Source: Rikenellaceae bacterium (GTDB lineage: Bacteria > Bacteroidota > Bacteroidia > Bacteroidales > Rikenellaceae). Taken from it: a stretch of DNA of 64,000 nt. The notes beneath the pieces were generated by a model. The model was not told where the DNA came from. It did not search any database and was given only the letters and a program-made list of their open reading frames with translations. A program made the translations under genes and the position numbers. Positions 16,164 to 24,195 of this stretch are shown piece by piece. The stretch spans positions 154,177-218,176 of the forward strand of contig SUZI01000002.1 of assembly GCA_015060005.1 (NCBI GenBank), given 5' to 3'. The first letter of the stretch is position 1. Each line of letters begins with the position of its first letter.

Positions 16164-17117
16164 ATGAGACTTTTTCTTCTTGCGATAGTTGCCTTTTGTG
16201 TTGTGGGTTGCGGTGAGCAGTCCGCTCTGCCTGTGCGTAAGGCTGATGCCCCCGAGCGTAAGGCGTGGGATAACGAGCGACACCCCCTCTATGGCGATGT
16301 CGAGAGCCTCACTACGGTGCTCCACCACTACGACGTGGACTATATGGGCGAGCGTGTTAGCCTTGTCGACACCATCCAGCAGGCATTCTTCAACGAGCGA
16401 GGTGATTTGAGCCGCCGCCTGCTCGCTGCACGCGAGGAGCGTGCTACGTATGATGCCGAGGGCAGGCTCATGGCTCTGACGACCTACGATGTCGAGGGTG
16501 AAGAGCTCTCTCGCCGCGAGTTTACCTACGATAGTGAGGGACTTTTGGTTCAGGAACGTACCATCTCTTCGGATGGGACTACGCAGAGCCTACGCAATGT
16601 CTATAACGTTGAGCGTCAGCTCATTCGTCAGGATGAGATAGATGCCGCAGGGCGTGTCGTTGGAGAGCGTCATAACACCTATGTCAACTCTCGCCTTGTC
16701 GAGAGCGAGGGCTACTATTTGGGCTCTTTTGTGGGTGGCGTGAGCTACCGCTACGACGCGGTTGACAACCTCAGCGAGCAGAGCTTTTTTATGGGCGATG
16801 GTACGTCGGGCGGTCGCCGCACCTACGTCTACGATGCGGTGGGTAACGTCGTGAGTGAGAGCCTCTTCGAGGGTGGTGCGACAACCCCTACTATGAGCTA
16901 TGCCTACCGTTACGATGCCTCGGGCAACCGCATAGAGTGGCACCACCTCTACCCCGATGGGGAGGGTGTTATGCAGCTTCACGAGTTCTATCGCTATTGT
17001 TACGATAGCCACCATAATGTCATCCTCACCGAGTCGTTCTTCTCATTTGAGCCGGGCAACCTGCCCACTGCCGCCACGCCCGACTCCCGCCTCGAGGTCC
17101 ACATCCGCTACCGATAA
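16164..17117 (+). CDS. YD-repeat lipoprotein, short paralogue of 1863-3281
   Basis: 317 residues from the ATG at 16164. Lipoprotein signal with Cys16 in FCVVGC. The mature N-terminus has WDNERHPLYGDVESL, the same opening motif as the 472-residue protein at 1863-3281. YD-like strands follow: YDAEGRLMAL, YDSEGLLVQE, YDAVDNLSEQ, YDAVGNVVSE, YDASGNRIEW, and the C-terminus HIRYR also matches its relative (HIEYR). Likely anchored in the outer membrane as a repetitive beta structure; function unknown. Single-gene transcript with its own promoter. It converges on the XRE gene. Confidence 0.75.
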   Translation: MRLFLLAIVAFCVVGCGEQSALPVRKADAPERKAWDNERHPLYGDVESLTTVLHHYDVDYMGERVSLVDTIQQAFFNERGDLSRRLLAAREERATYDAEGRLMALTTYDVEGEELSRREFTYDSEGLLVQERTISSDGTTQSLRNVYNVERQLIRQDEIDAAGRVVGERHNTYVNSRLVESEGYYLGSFVGGVSYRYDAVDNLSEQSFFMGDGTSGGRRTYVYDAVGNVVSESLFEGGATTPTMSYAYRYDASGNRIEWHHLYPDGEGVMQLHEFYRYCYDSHHNVILTESFFSFEPGNLPTAATPDSRLEVHIRYR

Positions 17118-17130
17118 TGTCAAATTTAGG

Positions 17131-17160
17131 CTGAAAATTCTTGGTTGTTCTTCAGTTTTT
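17131..17160 (+). terminator. weak terminator between convergent genes
   Basis: CTGAA (17131-17135) and TTCAG (17151-17155) can pair, followed by five T residues. The stem is short, so this is tentative. Confidence 0.35.
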
Positions 17161-17166
17161 CTCTCC

Positions 17167-17379
17167 TTAAATTATTTCGCTGAGTTTTACGTTCAGGGCG
17201 TTGCAAATTATACAGAGAGTCTTTATTGTCATATTGGTTTTACCAGCTTCCAATCGACTTAAATTTGAACGCTCAATCTCACATCTGTAGGCTAATTCCT
17301 GCACTGTCAAGCCTTTTGATTTACGTATAGACTTGATATTTTTGGCGATTTTGCCAATTTCTTCCTCATATTTTATCAT
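17167..17379 (-). CDS. XRE-family helix-turn-helix regulator
   Basis: 70 residues, almost exactly one Cro/CI-type DNA-binding domain. It has IAKNIKSIRKSKGLTVQELAYRCEIERSNLSRLEAGKTNMTIKTL with helix 2-turn-helix 3 at TVQELAYRCEIERSNLSRLE. No sensor or dimerisation domain is fused. Small stand-alone XRE proteins act as repressors or as antitoxin-like regulators, but no toxin partner lies next to it. A perfect 16-bp palindrome at 17445-17460 sits upstream of its start and downstream of a divergent promoter, so it is a candidate operator. It may control itself and the OmpA-family gene at 17674; this is inference. Confidence 0.85.
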   Translation of the reverse strand: MIKYEEEIGKIAKNIKSIRKSKGLTVQELAYRCEIERSNLSRLEAGKTNMTIKTLCIICNALNVKLSEII

Positions 17380-17404
17380 AAAACCTAAAAAAAATTAGAA
17401 TTTA

Positions 17405-17436
17405 ATTGCAAATACAAAGTTTAGTTAATATATTTG
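17405..17436 (+). promoter_or_regulatory. probable promoter reading toward the OmpA-family gene
   Basis: ATTG at 17405-17408, a 20-base spacer and TATATTTG at 17429-17436. The predicted transcription start (about 17443) falls at the edge of the 16-bp palindrome. The leader to 17674 would be about 230 bases. A second -7-like box, TAATTTTG at 17617-17624, lies closer to the gene but has no clear -33 element. Confidence 0.5.
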
Positions 17437-17444
17437 CACGACGC

Positions 17445-17460
17445 GTATCATATATGATAC
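17445..17460. promoter_or_regulatory. 16-bp perfect palindrome, candidate operator
   Basis: GTATCATATATGATAC reads identically on both strands. It covers the predicted start site of the rightward promoter and lies 65 bases upstream of the divergent XRE gene. Size and position fit a binding site for a dimeric HTH repressor. Confidence 0.45.
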
Positions 17461-17673
17461 CAAATCAAGAGGGTTTGGTCTCTTCGGATAGGTGGAGTAT
17501 CGGGTTGCGTTGTAGTATATATGATAATTTTGACAGTGTATTGACTCCTAAAAAAGGTTGCTATCAAATAGCAATCCCGTTGTCTGGTTCGCTGCATATA
17601 TAAATATATATAGGTATAATTTTGAGAGAAACCGTTATTCGTTGAGAATAGTATTTTTAACAATATTTTGAGT

Positions 17674-18885
17674 ATGAATATCAAGAAACTAACCCTTTCT
17701 GTTGTTGCAGCTTTGGCTTTTGTAGGCGTAGTAAGTGCACAGCAGAGCAAGACGGATGAGAGTGTTGAATTCCGTCCTCATTGGAATTTGCAGTTGCAAG
17801 GTGGTATTGCCAGCACTATTGGTGAGTCTTCATCTTTTGGCGATATGATTTCTCCTGCAATTTTTGTAAATGCTGGTTATAAGTTCCACCACGCGTGGGG
17901 TCTTCGTCTGGGACTCGGCGGCTGGCAGGGTCGGGGTGTTGTGGTATCACCCGAGATGGACTATTCGTTCAAGTTTATTCAGGGTAATGCCGATATTACT
18001 CTCGACTTGACAAGTCTTATTGGTGGTTTCAACCATCGTCGTGTTTGCAGTGTCTATGCTTTTGCCGGTTTGGGTGTGTTGCACGGCTTCGACAATGATG
18101 AGGCAACAGCTATAAATGCTAAATTGCCAGCATCGCCCAACCATTTAGAGTATTTGTGGGATAGCAAGACCTTCGTTGCCGGTCGTTTTGGTGCGGGCGT
18201 AGATTTCCGTGCCAGCGAGCGTGTATCTATCGGCTTGGAGGCAAATGCTAATATTCTTTCGGACCATTTCAACTCAAAGAAGGCTGGTAACTGCGATTGG
18301 CAGATTAATATGCTTGCCGGCGTAACAGTTCGTTTGGGTAAGAACCATCAGCCAAGTGCAGCTTATCAGGCAAAGGTCGACGAGGCTTTGGCTATTGCTG
18401 AGGCTGAGAAGGCAGCAAGAATAGCAGCTGAGAAGCGTGCTGCTGAGGAGAAGGCAGCTGCCGAGGCTAAGGCTGCAGCAGAGAAAGCAGCCGCTGAGAA
18501 GGCTGAGGCTGAGCGTTTGGCAGCCGAGAAGGCAGCAGCAGAGCAGCGTCACGCAGCGTTGGCTGAGGAGCACTCTGATAATATCTTCTTCCGTATTGGC
18601 TCGGCTCATATTCGCCAGAGTGAGGCAGAGAAGATTGATGCTTTGGTTGAGTGGATGCTCTCTAACGACGAGTTCCGTGTATCTATCGTAGGATATGCCG
18701 ATAAGGAGACAGGTAGTGCCGCTACAAACGCTAAACTTTCGGAGCGTCGTGCTCAGAATGTGAAGGCTGCGTTGCTCAAGGCAGGTATCGCCGAGGAGCG
18801 TATCGATATCGCACATAAGGGCGACACTGTTCAGCCTTTCGAGGAGCCATCGAAGAACCGTGTTGTAATCTGTACTTTGGAGTAG
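17674..18885 (+). CDS. OmpA-family outer membrane protein with Ala/Glu coiled-coil linker
   Basis: 403 residues from the ATG at 17674 (MNIKKLTLSVV); a TTG at 17668 would add only two. Signal peptide ending VVSAQQ. A beta-barrel of about 200 residues follows (WNLQLQGGIASTIGE, AGYKFHHAWGLRLGLGGW, ANANILSDHF, MLAGVTVRLG). A charged coiled coil spans about residues 225-300 (EKAARIAAEKRAAEEKAAAE and so on). The C-terminal OmpA peptidoglycan-binding domain runs from about 305 (NIFFRIGSAHIRQSEAEKIDALVEWM to DKETGSAATNAKLSERRAQNVKAAL). It ties the outer membrane to peptidoglycan. The long helical linker between barrel and peptidoglycan domain is unusual and precedes an even longer coiled-coil lipoprotein, 62 bases downstream. 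Confidence 0.85.
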   Translation: MNIKKLTLSVVAALAFVGVVSAQQSKTDESVEFRPHWNLQLQGGIASTIGESSSFGDMISPAIFVNAGYKFHHAWGLRLGLGGWQGRGVVVSPEMDYSFKFIQGNADITLDLTSLIGGFNHRRVCSVYAFAGLGVLHGFDNDEATAINAKLPASPNHLEYLWDSKTFVAGRFGAGVDFRASERVSIGLEANANILSDHFNSKKAGNCDWQINMLAGVTVRLGKNHQPSAAYQAKVDEALAIAEAEKAARIAAEKRAAEEKAAAEAKAAAEKAAAEKAEAERLAAEKAAAEQRHAALAEEHSDNIFFRIGSAHIRQSEAEKIDALVEWMLSNDEFRVSIVGYADKETGSAATNAKLSERRAQNVKAALLKAGIAEERIDIAHKGDTVQPFEEPSKNRVVICTLE

Positions 18886-18947
18886 AAACACCGTAAAATC
18901 CAAGATATATAAGAAGTTTTTTAACCAAATTTTTATTTTTTAATCTT

Positions 18948-21900
18948 ATGAAGTATTTTTCTAAATTGCTGAGTATGTTCCTGTTGGGAGCAATGCTCTT
19001 GCCTGTAGGATGTACCGATTACGATGAAGACATTCAGGCTGTGAATGATCGTATCGACGACCTTCTTTCAGGTGAAATCGAGCCTTTGAAGGCGGATTTG
19101 GCAGCTGCTGTTGCCAGCCTCGAAGCCGCTATTGACGAGGCTGAGGCTACTATCACTGAGAAGCACAACAAAGACATCGAGGCTTTGCGTGCTGCTGACG
19201 CAGAGTTGGATGGTAAGATTGCTGCTGCAAACACTGCTATCGCTAATTTGGCTGCTGCTTTGGAGGCTGCCGAGGGTGATATCGCATCACTCCAGGGTCA
19301 GATGACCGATGCTTTGGCTGCTATCGAGGCTGCTGAGGAGGCTATTGCCGCTCTCAATGGCGAGGTAGATGGTTTGAAGGCAAAGGACGCTGAGTTGGCT
19401 GCTGAGTTGGCTGAGTTGACAGGTGTTATTAGCCAGTTGCGTACCGAGTTGGTAGAGATGATCGAGGCTAATAAGGCTGCTATCGAGGAGAACGCTGGTA
19501 ACATCGCTGAGAACGCTGGCAACATCGCTGAGAATGCTGGCAACATCGCTGAGAACGCTGGTAACATCGCTGAGAACGCTGCTGCTATCGAGGCTTTGGA
19601 GCAGAATTTGGCTGACCACATTGCTGCTTTCACCGAGTATCAGACAGCTGTTGACACTAAGATTGCTGCTTTGGAGGCACGCGTAGCTGCTGCTGAGGCT
19701 GCTATCAAGAAGCTCGAGGAGGAGACTATTCCTGCTATGAAGGCTCAGATTGAGACCAACAAGGCTTTGAGCGAGAAGAACGCTGCTGACATTGCAAAGC
19801 ACGCTGAGGAGTTCGCTGCATACCAGGCTGCTGTTCAGGCTACATTCGATGAGTTGGTAGCTGCTGACGAGGCTTTGAACACTTTGATTGCTACACTCCG
19901 TACAGATTTTGAGGCTCTCAAGGGCGACTATGAGACCTTCAAGTCGGAGTTCGACGAGTACAAGAAGGCTATCGAGGGTGAGTTGGCAAAGGCATTCGAG
20001 GCTATCGCTGCTAATGCAACTGAGATTGCTGCTGTAAAGGCTGACTTGGAGGCAACAAAGATTGATTTGCAGGCAAAGATTGACGCTACAAATGCAAACT
20101 TGTCAAACCTCGCTGCACAGCTTGAGGGTGTTGAGGCTTACATTATGCACCAGATGAAGGAGGGCTTCGACGCTGTATACGCCAAGTTGGCAGAGGATTA
20201 CAAGAACCTCAATAGCCAGATTGACGCTGTTAACAGCGATTTGCAGAACTTCAAGTCTCAGATTGAGAAGGCTCTTGCTCTTGCTGTACAGGACTTGCAG
20301 ACTTTGATTATCAATGGTGATGCTGCTGTTATGCAGACAGTAAACCAGTTGGCTTTTGACCTCCGTGCCGAGAGCGAGAAGGCTATTGCTGAGGCAAAGA
20401 AGGCTTTGCAGGATAACATCGACGCTTTGGATAAGAAGGTAGAGGAGTATAAGGCTGCTGCAGATGAGCTCTTCGCTGATCACCAGGCACAGATCAACGC
20501 TTTGCTTGGTCGTGTTCAGAGCTTGGTATTTGTTCCTGAGTACACCGATGGTATGGCTACTATCGATTGGGCTAAGTATGGTAACAGCTTCGTTGAGGGT
20601 AAATCTGAGTTGACTTACTCTGTATATCCTGCTGAGTGTGCTTCTGCTATGGTTGGTAAGCCAGAGTTGTTCACATTCGATTTGGAGGCACTCAAGACAC
20701 GTTCTGAGAAAGCTCCTGCTATGACTGTTGTAGGTGTTGTTGCTGGCGAGAAGGCTGGTCAGATTGTTGTTGAGGTTGAGGCTCGCAACTTTGGCGAGGA
20801 GTTCTATCTTGGTGGTGTTGAGCCTAAGAACTACGCTGCTTCACTCGTTTTGAAGAACGAGACTGCAAATATCGCTTCTACTTACACTAACCTCGTAGCT
20901 TCAAACAAGCCTGCTACTGTTGAGTTAGCTGTTTACGATGCTGCTGACAATCTGTTGGGTATAGCAGAATCAACTGGTGTGGTAAATTTTGTTACTGTTC
21001 CTGATCAAACAATAAGCTACAATAAGTTGGATGAGAAGAGAATTATGGCTCAGGGTCATTATGTAGCTTACATTGTTGATGGTGAGAAGGTAAGCGAGGA
21101 TGCTATAGAGTATGCAGTGCCTGCTTATTCACGCAAAATTGACCAGATTGCTGGCGGTTCTATTATCAGTTCATCTAATCCTGCTTTCTTTGTGCGTGAG
21201 ATAGTCGCTGATGAGACAACAGGTGTTGATTTTGTTCACCTTTCACTCAAGGGTATGGAGTTGCCAGATGGTTCTATCACTGGTAATCCTGCTGCAGTTG
21301 GTGCACACCACGATGCTTTATATATCTACGATGTTAATGGTTTGAATATTGCTGTAGCCGCTCGTTTGAAGGTTACTAAGGAGATCGTTGAGATTAACTT
21401 GGGTAAGTTCTCTACATCTTGGACTTATGCTGCCGACGCTAAGGTTGATGCTTCGTTGTTCGACGCTGACACAACTAACGACCTTGTTTATGCTCGTACT
21501 TTGGATGTTGTTCAGGAGAACGTAACTACATCTAACTTGCCACTCGATACTTCTGTACTCGACATCTTGGCTTCTACTCCTGCAACTATCGAGGCACAGA
21601 TTACAGGTGCTGCTGCAACAGGTGTAACTCCATCGTTCGCAGTTGTTGGTGGTAAGGCTTCAATGAGTGTTGAGGGCTTTGCTTGGAACAAGACTTACGA
21701 TGTTGTGGCTACTTACGAGTTGGAGAATATCACTGTAACTGTCAAGGCTCAGTTCACAACTGTTGACCGTTCACGTGAGGCTGTTGAGATTACTCTGCCA
21801 GATGCAGGTATGATTTATGCTAAGGATCTCGAGTTCTCTAAGGAGAGTGCTCTCGATGTTATCTACAACGAGTTGAATACTGTTCACGAGGGCGAGACAC

Positions 21901-23096
21901 TCTCTCACCTTGGTGTTATCGCTGAGGACTTCAATGCTCTTGCATTCCTGGCTGACATCTTCGTAACCAATGATATGGTTAATCCTACTAACACCGTTAA
22001 CGGTAAGGATATGAAGGAGGATTGGACAACTAAGTTGAAGGTTGTTACTACTCCTAAGGAGGGTGCTGTTACTGATGATGGTATTACTGCAGATGAAGTT
22101 GAGAATATTTCTATTTTTGCAAACTACACTTATAAGTCAGACCTCGGCGAGCTTAAGATTATCGAGGGCTCTATCAAGTTGCCATACGTTAAGACATTCA
22201 CTACTTACTATGGTCAAGAGGTAACTATCAAGCAGACTATCTGGATTGGCTTGCCTAAGTACGATTTTGTACACTCTCAGTTCCGCGTTGAGAACGACGG
22301 AGTATACTTCTCTAACGTAACTCCTGCTGCTACGTTTGATGCAAACGGTGATATGACTTCATTCAGCGTTGCTAACGTTGATATGGACGAGGCATTTGTA
22401 GTTGTTAAGAGTGGTAACATCCTCGATTCAGCTGCTATGACTGAGGCTGGTATTGTAAAAGAGTTCTATCTCGAGGGCGCGTACGATGGTATCACCATTG
22501 ACACAGCTAATAATGAGATTTCTTACAACGGTGCAGCAGAGTATGTAGACGTTGCAGGTCGCCTCTACATCGTTAACTCTAACGGTACAAAGGTTGAGTT
22601 GCCAACATCATTCGCTAACACTTATAAGGACTACCAGGTTCGCAAGTTTGATCCTATCGTTGTTGAGGAGAATAAGATTACAGCAGAGCCTGTTACAGTA
22701 GAAAATGCTATAACCTATGAAGTGCCTATTGCCAATGAAATCAACGAGTACGCAAAGAATCTGTATGATTATCGCGGCTTTGCTCTGATGACTGGTGGTC
22801 AGTGGGTTGGTGTAGCTAATGGCTTCGACGCTGGTTGTGGTTTTGCTATTCCTGCTAATGATAGCAATATCTATGGTCTAAAGACTAATTGGTCTTGGCA
22901 GGTAGAGCAGTTGCCAGCTGAGATGGCGGCTATCAAGGAGTGCTTCTCATTCGACAACACTACAGGTGTATTGACATTTGACAACTCAGCACAGCTCGAG
23001 CTTGTTAAGGATGTTGAGGTTACTGTAACCTTCACTATCGATTACACTTGGGGTTCTAAGGAGTTTATCGTTACTGTAAAATTCCAGCAAAAGTAA
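18948..23096 (+). CDS. giant coiled-coil surface lipoprotein (DUF4988-like N-terminus)
   Basis: 1382 residues. The lipoprotein signal ends at Cys22 (LLPVGCTDYDEDI). Residues about 26-525 are one almost unbroken Ala/Glu/Leu-rich helix with coiled-coil periodicity, including four ENAGNIA heptads at 181-211. At 525-535 SLVFVPEYTDG marks the start of the globular part, as in Bacteroides lipoproteins with a DUF4988/PL29 N-terminal domain. The remaining 850 residues are beta-rich domains with no recognised enzyme signature, so no lyase activity is claimed. A continuous 500-residue coiled coil would be roughly 70 nm long, so the protein may project well beyond the surface glycans. It probably forms a unit with the OmpA-family gene upstream. 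Codon bias indicates high expression. Confidence 0.8.
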   Translation: MKYFSKLLSMFLLGAMLLPVGCTDYDEDIQAVNDRIDDLLSGEIEPLKADLAAAVASLEAAIDEAEATITEKHNKDIEALRAADAELDGKIAAANTAIANLAAALEAAEGDIASLQGQMTDALAAIEAAEEAIAALNGEVDGLKAKDAELAAELAELTGVISQLRTELVEMIEANKAAIEENAGNIAENAGNIAENAGNIAENAGNIAENAAAIEALEQNLADHIAAFTEYQTAVDTKIAALEARVAAAEAAIKKLEEETIPAMKAQIETNKALSEKNAADIAKHAEEFAAYQAAVQATFDELVAADEALNTLIATLRTDFEALKGDYETFKSEFDEYKKAIEGELAKAFEAIAANATEIAAVKADLEATKIDLQAKIDATNANLSNLAAQLEGVEAYIMHQMKEGFDAVYAKLAEDYKNLNSQIDAVNSDLQNFKSQIEKALALAVQDLQTLIINGDAAVMQTVNQLAFDLRAESEKAIAEAKKALQDNIDALDKKVEEYKAAADELFADHQAQINALLGRVQSLVFVPEYTDGMATIDWAKYGNSFVEGKSELTYSVYPAECASAMVGKPELFTFDLEALKTRSEKAPAMTVVGVVAGEKAGQIVVEVEARNFGEEFYLGGVEPKNYAASLVLKNETANIASTYTNLVASNKPATVELAVYDAADNLLGIAESTGVVNFVTVPDQTISYNKLDEKRIMAQGHYVAYIVDGEKVSEDAIEYAVPAYSRKIDQIAGGSIISSSNPAFFVREIVADETTGVDFVHLSLKGMELPDGSITGNPAAVGAHHDALYIYDVNGLNIAVAARLKVTKEIVEINLGKFSTSWTYAADAKVDASLFDADTTNDLVYARTLDVVQENVTTSNLPLDTSVLDILASTPATIEAQITGAAATGVTPSFAVVGGKASMSVEGFAWNKTYDVVATYELENITVTVKAQFTTVDRSREAVEITLPDAGMIYAKDLEFSKESALDVIYNELNTVHEGETLSHLGVIAEDFNALAFLADIFVTNDMVNPTNTVNGKDMKEDWTTKLKVVTTPKEGAVTDDGITADEVENISIFANYTYKSDLGELKIIEGSIKLPYVKTFTTYYGQEVTIKQTIWIGLPKYDFVHSQFRVENDGVYFSNVTPAATFDANGDMTSFSVANVDMDEAFVVVKSGNILDSAAMTEAGIVKEFYLEGAYDGITIDTANNEISYNGAAEYVDVAGRLYIVNSNGTKVELPTSFANTYKDYQVRKFDPIVVEENKITAEPVTVENAITYEVPIANEINEYAKNLYDYRGFALMTGGQWVGVANGFDAGCGFAIPANDSNIYGLKTNWSWQVEQLPAEMAAIKECFSFDNTTGVLTFDNSAQLELVKDVEVTVTFTIDYTWGSKEFIVTVKFQQK
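19488..19580 (+). repeat. 21-bp tandem repeat inside the coiled-coil lipoprotein gene
   Basis: Four copies of a 21-base unit (beginning GAGAACGCTGGTAACATCGC) encode successive ENAGNIA heptads. Copies differ only at silent third positions (AAC/AAT, GGT/GGC). The in-frame unit of exactly seven codons could expand or contract by slippage without disrupting the coiled coil. Confidence 0.9.
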
Positions 23097-23110
23097 AATA
23101 TCGTGTTCGT

Positions 23111-23132
23111 GGCGGCTGGTTCCACAGCCGCC
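23111..23132 (+). terminator. hairpin after the coiled-coil lipoprotein gene
   Basis: GGCGGCTG and CAGCCGCC form a perfect 8-bp GC-rich stem with a 6-base loop, 14 bases after the stop. No T-run follows; it may act together with the strong terminator 60 bases further on. Confidence 0.5.
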
Positions 23133-23191
23133 GCGTAAGGCTCCAAAAAAGGGTGTTAATATAGGTTATAATGTTTGATAAATTGGAGCCA

Positions 23192-23227
23192 GAGGCGTCC
23201 CCTGAGCCGGGGGACGCCTCATCTTTT
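23192..23227 (+). terminator. strong rho-independent terminator
   Basis: GAGGCGTCCCC (23192-23202) pairs with GGGGACGCCTC (23210-23220), an 11-bp stem with a short loop, followed by ATCTTTTT. It ends transcription from the coiled-coil lipoprotein gene. Confidence 0.9.
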
Positions 23228-23273
23228 TATTATATACCAATCCATATCATCCGCTGCGATAGTTTTTGTGCAC

Positions 23274-23304
23274 TTTGTTATTTTATAATAAAGTGCTATC
23301 TTTG
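23274..23304 (+). promoter_or_regulatory. Bacteroidetes-type promoter of queD
   Basis: TTTG at 23274-23277, a 19-base spacer and TATCTTTG at 23297-23304, an exact consensus match. The leader to the ATG at 23340 is about 30 bases. Confidence 0.85.
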
Positions 23305-23339
23305 TATTGAGGAATTGTATCCATTTGAGATTATAGGTT

Positions 23340-23792
23340 ATGGCAACTATTCGACTTACAAAGGAATTTACCTTCGAGGCAGCCCATTTTCTGGAGGACT
23401 ACGATGGTGTGTGCAGTCAGCTGCACGGCCACTCCTACCGCCTCTACGTTACCGTGCGTGGCATCCCTTCGGATGATGAGCTCGACCCCAAAAATGGTAT
23501 GGTCATCGACTTCGGCTACCTCAAGCAGCTCGTCAACGATGCTATCATCTCGGAGTTCGACCACTCGCTCATTATGCAGCGTAGCGAGCGTGCTATGGCT
23601 CTCGAGCAGCTGCTCAGCGAGGAGTTCAGCCGTATCGTTGTCTTGCCCTACCGTCCCACAACCGAGAACCTCCTTGCCGACTTCGCCGAACGTCTGTTGG
23701 AGGTACTCCCCGACGATGTAGAGATTTTTTCGCTAAGGTTGCACGAGACAGGGGCTTCTTATGCCGAATGGTATGCTTCCGACAATATTTGA
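23340..23792 (+). CDS. queD: 6-carboxy-5,6,7,8-tetrahydropterin synthase (QueD/PTPS family)
   Basis: 150-residue T-fold enzyme. The zinc ligands are His in FEAAHFL and the two His of LHGHSY. The catalytic cysteine is the C of CSQLHGH, the CxxxHGH arrangement typical of QueD. FDHSLIM carries the catalytic Asp-His pair, and LHETGASYAEWY the substrate-binding glutamate. It converts 7,8-dihydroneopterin triphosphate to 6-carboxytetrahydropterin, the second step of queuosine precursor (preQ0) synthesis. The length is longer than the 120-residue minimal QueD because of an insertion around IPSDDELDPKNGMV. Single-gene unit; no other queuosine genes are in the window. Confidence 0.9.
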   Translation: MATIRLTKEFTFEAAHFLEDYDGVCSQLHGHSYRLYVTVRGIPSDDELDPKNGMVIDFGYLKQLVNDAIISEFDHSLIMQRSERAMALEQLLSEEFSRIVVLPYRPTTENLLADFAERLLEVLPDDVEIFSLRLHETGASYAEWYASDNI

Positions 23793-23929
23793 GGTTTTTA
23801 GCGGTATCTTTTCCTTCGACACCCTCGGCAGTAGTCCCACTACAGCCTTCGAGAATCGAAGAAAAATCTCCACGCTAAAATTCCTCAAATACACAGGGGG
23901 AGGGGAGGTTTTGGCAGAAATAAACTAAA

Positions 23930-23979
23930 CGTCATTCCCCGATTGGCGTAGCCAAGCGAAGGGAATCTACCTTATAGAA
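23930..23979 (+). repeat. REP-like palindromic unit (single)
   Basis: Starts with CGTCATTCCCCGA, has an inner hairpin TTGGC-GTA-GCCAA, then GCGAAGGGAATCTACCTTAT. ATTCCC and GGGAAT form the outer stem. The family recurs at 30577-30767 and 32512-32605. Between it and polA lie an A/G-rich stretch and the decamer array; no gene was seen between 23793 and 24195. Confidence 0.75.
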
Positions 23980-24050
23980 GGTAAAAAGTAAAAAGTGAAA
24001 ACGAAAAGGTTAAAGCTGAAAACTAAAAGATTTTTATTGCGACTTTAGTA

Positions 24051-24160
24051 ACCATTAGTAACCATTAATAACCTTTAGTAACCATTAGTAACCATTACTA
24101 ACCATTAGCAACCTTTACTAACCATTACTAACCATTACTAACCCACTACAACCTTTAGAA
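24051..24160 (+). repeat. 10-bp tandem repeat array upstream of polA (ACCATTAGTA, eleven units)
   Basis: Eleven consecutive decamers, all in register over exactly 110 bases, vary around ACCATTAGTA (rotated GTAACCATTA). The array ends 35 bases before the polA start codon and is preceded by TTTTTATTGCGACTTTAGTA. The same lead-in occurs before the shorter array at 30801. Confidence 0.9.
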
Positions 24161-24195
24161 GGCTGACTAATAATAGAAATTTTTGAATTGAACGA

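Noticed and set aside
17406..17603. 65-residue plus-strand frame upstream of the OmpA-family gene
   Set aside because: It starts inside the predicted promoter and has no coding character; only a start after 17443 would be possible and would be very short.
18948..23096. Polysaccharide lyase family 29
   Set aside because: Only the N-terminal coiled-coil/DUF4988-like region resembles proteins carrying that label; no catalytic domain evidence was seen in the C-terminal part.
24051..24160. Decamer array as a possible origin-type iteron set
   Set aside because: Units are contiguous and A/T-rich but contain no DnaA-box-like 9-mers, and there is no dnaA, dnaN or rep gene nearby. Kept only as a repeat.
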